Origin: Bacteroidales bacterium UBA6366
GTDB lineage: Bacteria; Bacteroidota; Bacteroidia; Bacteroidales; UBA932
Length of the DNA: 64,000 nucleotides
NCBI GenBank assembly: GCA_002438845.1
Contig: DJRG01000078.1
Span: forward strand, 15,044-79,043
Reading direction: 5' to 3'
Shown here: positions 63,227 to 64,000 of the stretch, one piece after another
How positions within the stretch are numbered: the first letter of the stretch is position 1
Layout: every line of letters begins with the position of its first letter
The notes under the pieces: model-generated
Database searches by the model: none
What the model saw: the letters and a program-made list of their open reading frames with translations, nothing else
Told to the model about the DNA's origin: nothing
Translations under genes and position numbers: made by a program

Positions 63227-63273
63227 GTTGTGAATTGCTTTCGTTCTTTGTTCCTTTGGGGGGATTTACAGCA
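63227..63273 (+). CRISPR. Isolated type II-C-like CRISPR repeat, copy 2
   Basis: Starts GTTGTGAATTGCTTTCGTTC and ends GGGATTTACAGCA; 47 nt. Flanked by 449 bp (left) and 632 bp (right) of phage-like coding DNA rather than normal spacers. Confidence 0.7.
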
Positions 63274-63371
63274 CGGAGTCCGCTTATGTGACAAAGGACA
63301 CGGAATCGTGCTTCGAATGCGTGGATGAGTTCTACACGCTTCGTGTGAAGATAGAGGAGAATGTGATATGA
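63274..63371 (+). pseudogene. 5'-truncated fragment after CRISPR repeat
   Basis: Frame open from the repeat, reading STESAYVTKDTESCFECVDE and then FYTLRVKIEENVI to a stop at 63371. The CFEC motif echoes the PKWIEDCFECIGEP frame just left of the repeat. No own start is evident apart from a GTG. Confidence 0.35.
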
Positions 63372-63445
63372 AATGGATATTGGTGATATTGATGTGTATC
63401 GCATATCTTCCTGAGATATTCGATGACAGAAGGAGGGATAAGTGA
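63368..63445 (+). CDS. Tiny hydrophobic peptide frame
   Basis: 25 codons (MKWILVILMCIAYLPEIFDD...), one membrane-type stretch, overlapping both neighbours (ATGA, TGATG). Plausible phage-type micro-gene, support is only arrangement. Confidence 0.3.
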   Translation: MKWILVILMCIAYLPEIFDDRRRDK

Positions 63446-63498
63446 TGTTGTTGATTATGTTTTTGGCATATCTTGATGATTTGCTGGCAAGGAGGTAA
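63445..63498 (+). CDS. Tiny hydrophobic peptide frame
   Basis: 17 codons (MLLIMFLAYLDDLLARR) preceded by GAAGGAGGG, an exceptionally strong Shine-Dalgarno site; its own stop region carries AGGAGG for the next gene. Confidence 0.3.
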   Translation: MLLIMFLAYLDDLLARR

Positions 63499-63501
63499 AA
63501 T

Positions 63502-63780
63502 ATGAAAAGTTATAAGAAAGATTTCGAGTTAATGCGGAAGGATTGGGAGTCGCACGGATTCAATCTTTTCCGCGATACGTTGTATGATGTGGATTTGCAG
63601 GTCGGAGATAAGGTTATGTTCACCAATGAAGTTGGCATGGTGTTCGGGCCGTATGAGGTTCTGGCTTTTCAGAAACCTCGCCCCGATGGCCGCTGTGTGT
63701 TCATCGACCACGATTGCTATTGGCTTCCTGTAACACCTGAATCTTTGAGAAAATGTGGCGTAGAAAAACAGGAAAGATAG
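63502..63780 (+). CDS. Phage-like hypothetical protein
   Basis: 92 residues: MKSYKKDFELMRKDWESHGF, LQVGDKVMFTNEVGMVFGPY, DHDCYWLPVTPESLRKCGVE. No family is recognised; the centre reads like a small beta-barrel. AGGAGG lies 6 bp before the ATG. Overlaps the start of the recombinase fragment. Confidence 0.55.
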   Translation: MKSYKKDFELMRKDWESHGFNLFRDTLYDVDLQVGDKVMFTNEVGMVFGPYEVLAFQKPRPDGRCVFIDHDCYWLPVTPESLRKCGVEKQER

Positions 63781-63905
63781 ACATCAAGCCGATTGGAGAC
63801 TCAAGGCCATACGTCTTGTGGCGAAGGGTCTCCACTCAGGAGCAAGAGGTCTCCGGCCTTGGCCTTGAGGCGCAGTTGACTATCGCCAAGATGTTCATGG
63901 CTAAG
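63753..63905 (+). pseudogene. N-terminal fragment of a serine recombinase, cut by a CRISPR repeat
   Basis: After MWRRKTGKIDIKPIGDSR the chain reads PYVLWRRVSTQEQEVSGLGL followed by EAQLTIAKMFMA, the N-terminus of resolvase/invertase-type recombinases (the catalytic Ser is in RVSTQEQ). At 63906 the CRISPR repeat begins and the rest of the gene is missing. Confidence 0.65.
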
Positions 63906-64000
63906 GTTGTGAATTACTTTCGTTCTTTGTACCTTTGGGTGAATTTACAGCAAATATTATGACGACGTCCGTATACTTGCCGTTGTGAATTGCTTTCGTT
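63906..64000 (+). CRISPR. Start or end of a type II-C-like CRISPR array (continues off window)
   Basis: A full 47-nt repeat (63906-63952; GTTGTGAATTACTTTCGTTC ... GAATTTACAGCA), a 29-nt spacer (63953-63981) and the first 19 nt of the next repeat (63982-64000). The 76-bp period is the expected one for type II-C in this phylum. No cas genes are in the window; they would lie to the right. Confidence 0.85.

Overview
The window looks like the chromosome of a member of the Bacteroidetes, most likely order Bacteroidales; the genus cannot be fixed from the sequence. The evidence is several promoters of the Bacteroidetes type (TTTG, 19-20 nt, TAnnTTTG), chromosomal genes mostly without Shine-Dalgarno sites, and typical families (DUF4988 lipoprotein, DUF4886, DUF4831, bactofilin, TIGR02757, one-chain L-serine dehydratase, paired TldD/PmbA). 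Base composition is near 50% GC, but visibly more AT-rich between about 3.1 and 15 kb.

Region by region: 1-2716 is the 5' part of a secreted calpain-like cysteine protease lipoprotein running off the left edge. 3158-14990 is a run of eleven minus-strand genes, tightly spaced or overlapping: a RyR-domain protein, a CASTOR-like TrkA-N/RyR membrane channel, an M48-like protease with zinc ribbon, two small proteins, a macro-TIR fusion, a small unknown, a PrsW intramembrane protease, a TIR-TM-FGE receptor-like protein, a secreted unknown and a secreted TPR-CHAT (caspase-like) protein. I read this as one sensory or conflict system spanning the inner membrane, and as the best candidate for something undescribed. 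About 1 kb of non-coding DNA lies upstream of it.

15997-30352 is mostly housekeeping: an unknown gene, rsmG, an ECF sigma factor, polA, a FecCD/FecE-type ABC transporter, a bleomycin-hydrolase-type peptidase, a DUF4886 hydrolase, sdaA, an hsp20 with a possible sigma-54-type promoter, tRNA-Asp and uvrA. 30512-36731 is a surface-polysaccharide decoration cluster: two LicD proteins, a cytidylyltransferase-oxidoreductase fusion, a class V aminotransferase, a Stealth phosphotransferase and a GT4. A convincing but unidentified structured RNA lies at 36799-36945. 37141-62288 is again core: DUF47, secA, bactofilin, tRNA-Gly, tRNA-Arg, rplS, dnaJ-grpE, uxaC, an ABC-F ATPase, trkA, GT2, SlyD-like PPIase, pmbA-tldD, a zeta-toxin-like kinase, TIGR02757, a POT transporter, an LpxL-like acyltransferase, DUF4831, pepD and rpsF-rpsR-rplI.

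62500-64000 is accessory. Four copies of a type II-C-like CRISPR repeat are present. The last two have normal 76-bp spacing and run off the right edge. The first three are separated by 449 and 632 bp of phage-like small genes, some cut off at the repeat boundaries, including the N-terminus of a serine recombinase. Either these are real insertions or the assembly is chimeric.

Two window-wide signals stand out. The hexamer GAATAT/ATATTC occurs about 185 times by manual count, several times the composition expectation, on both strands and in all reading frames, and it overrides normal codon choice. A REP-like palindrome (GGTCACTGAG...CGAAGTGACC) is scattered between genes and has also entered at least one coding sequence in frame (pmbA).
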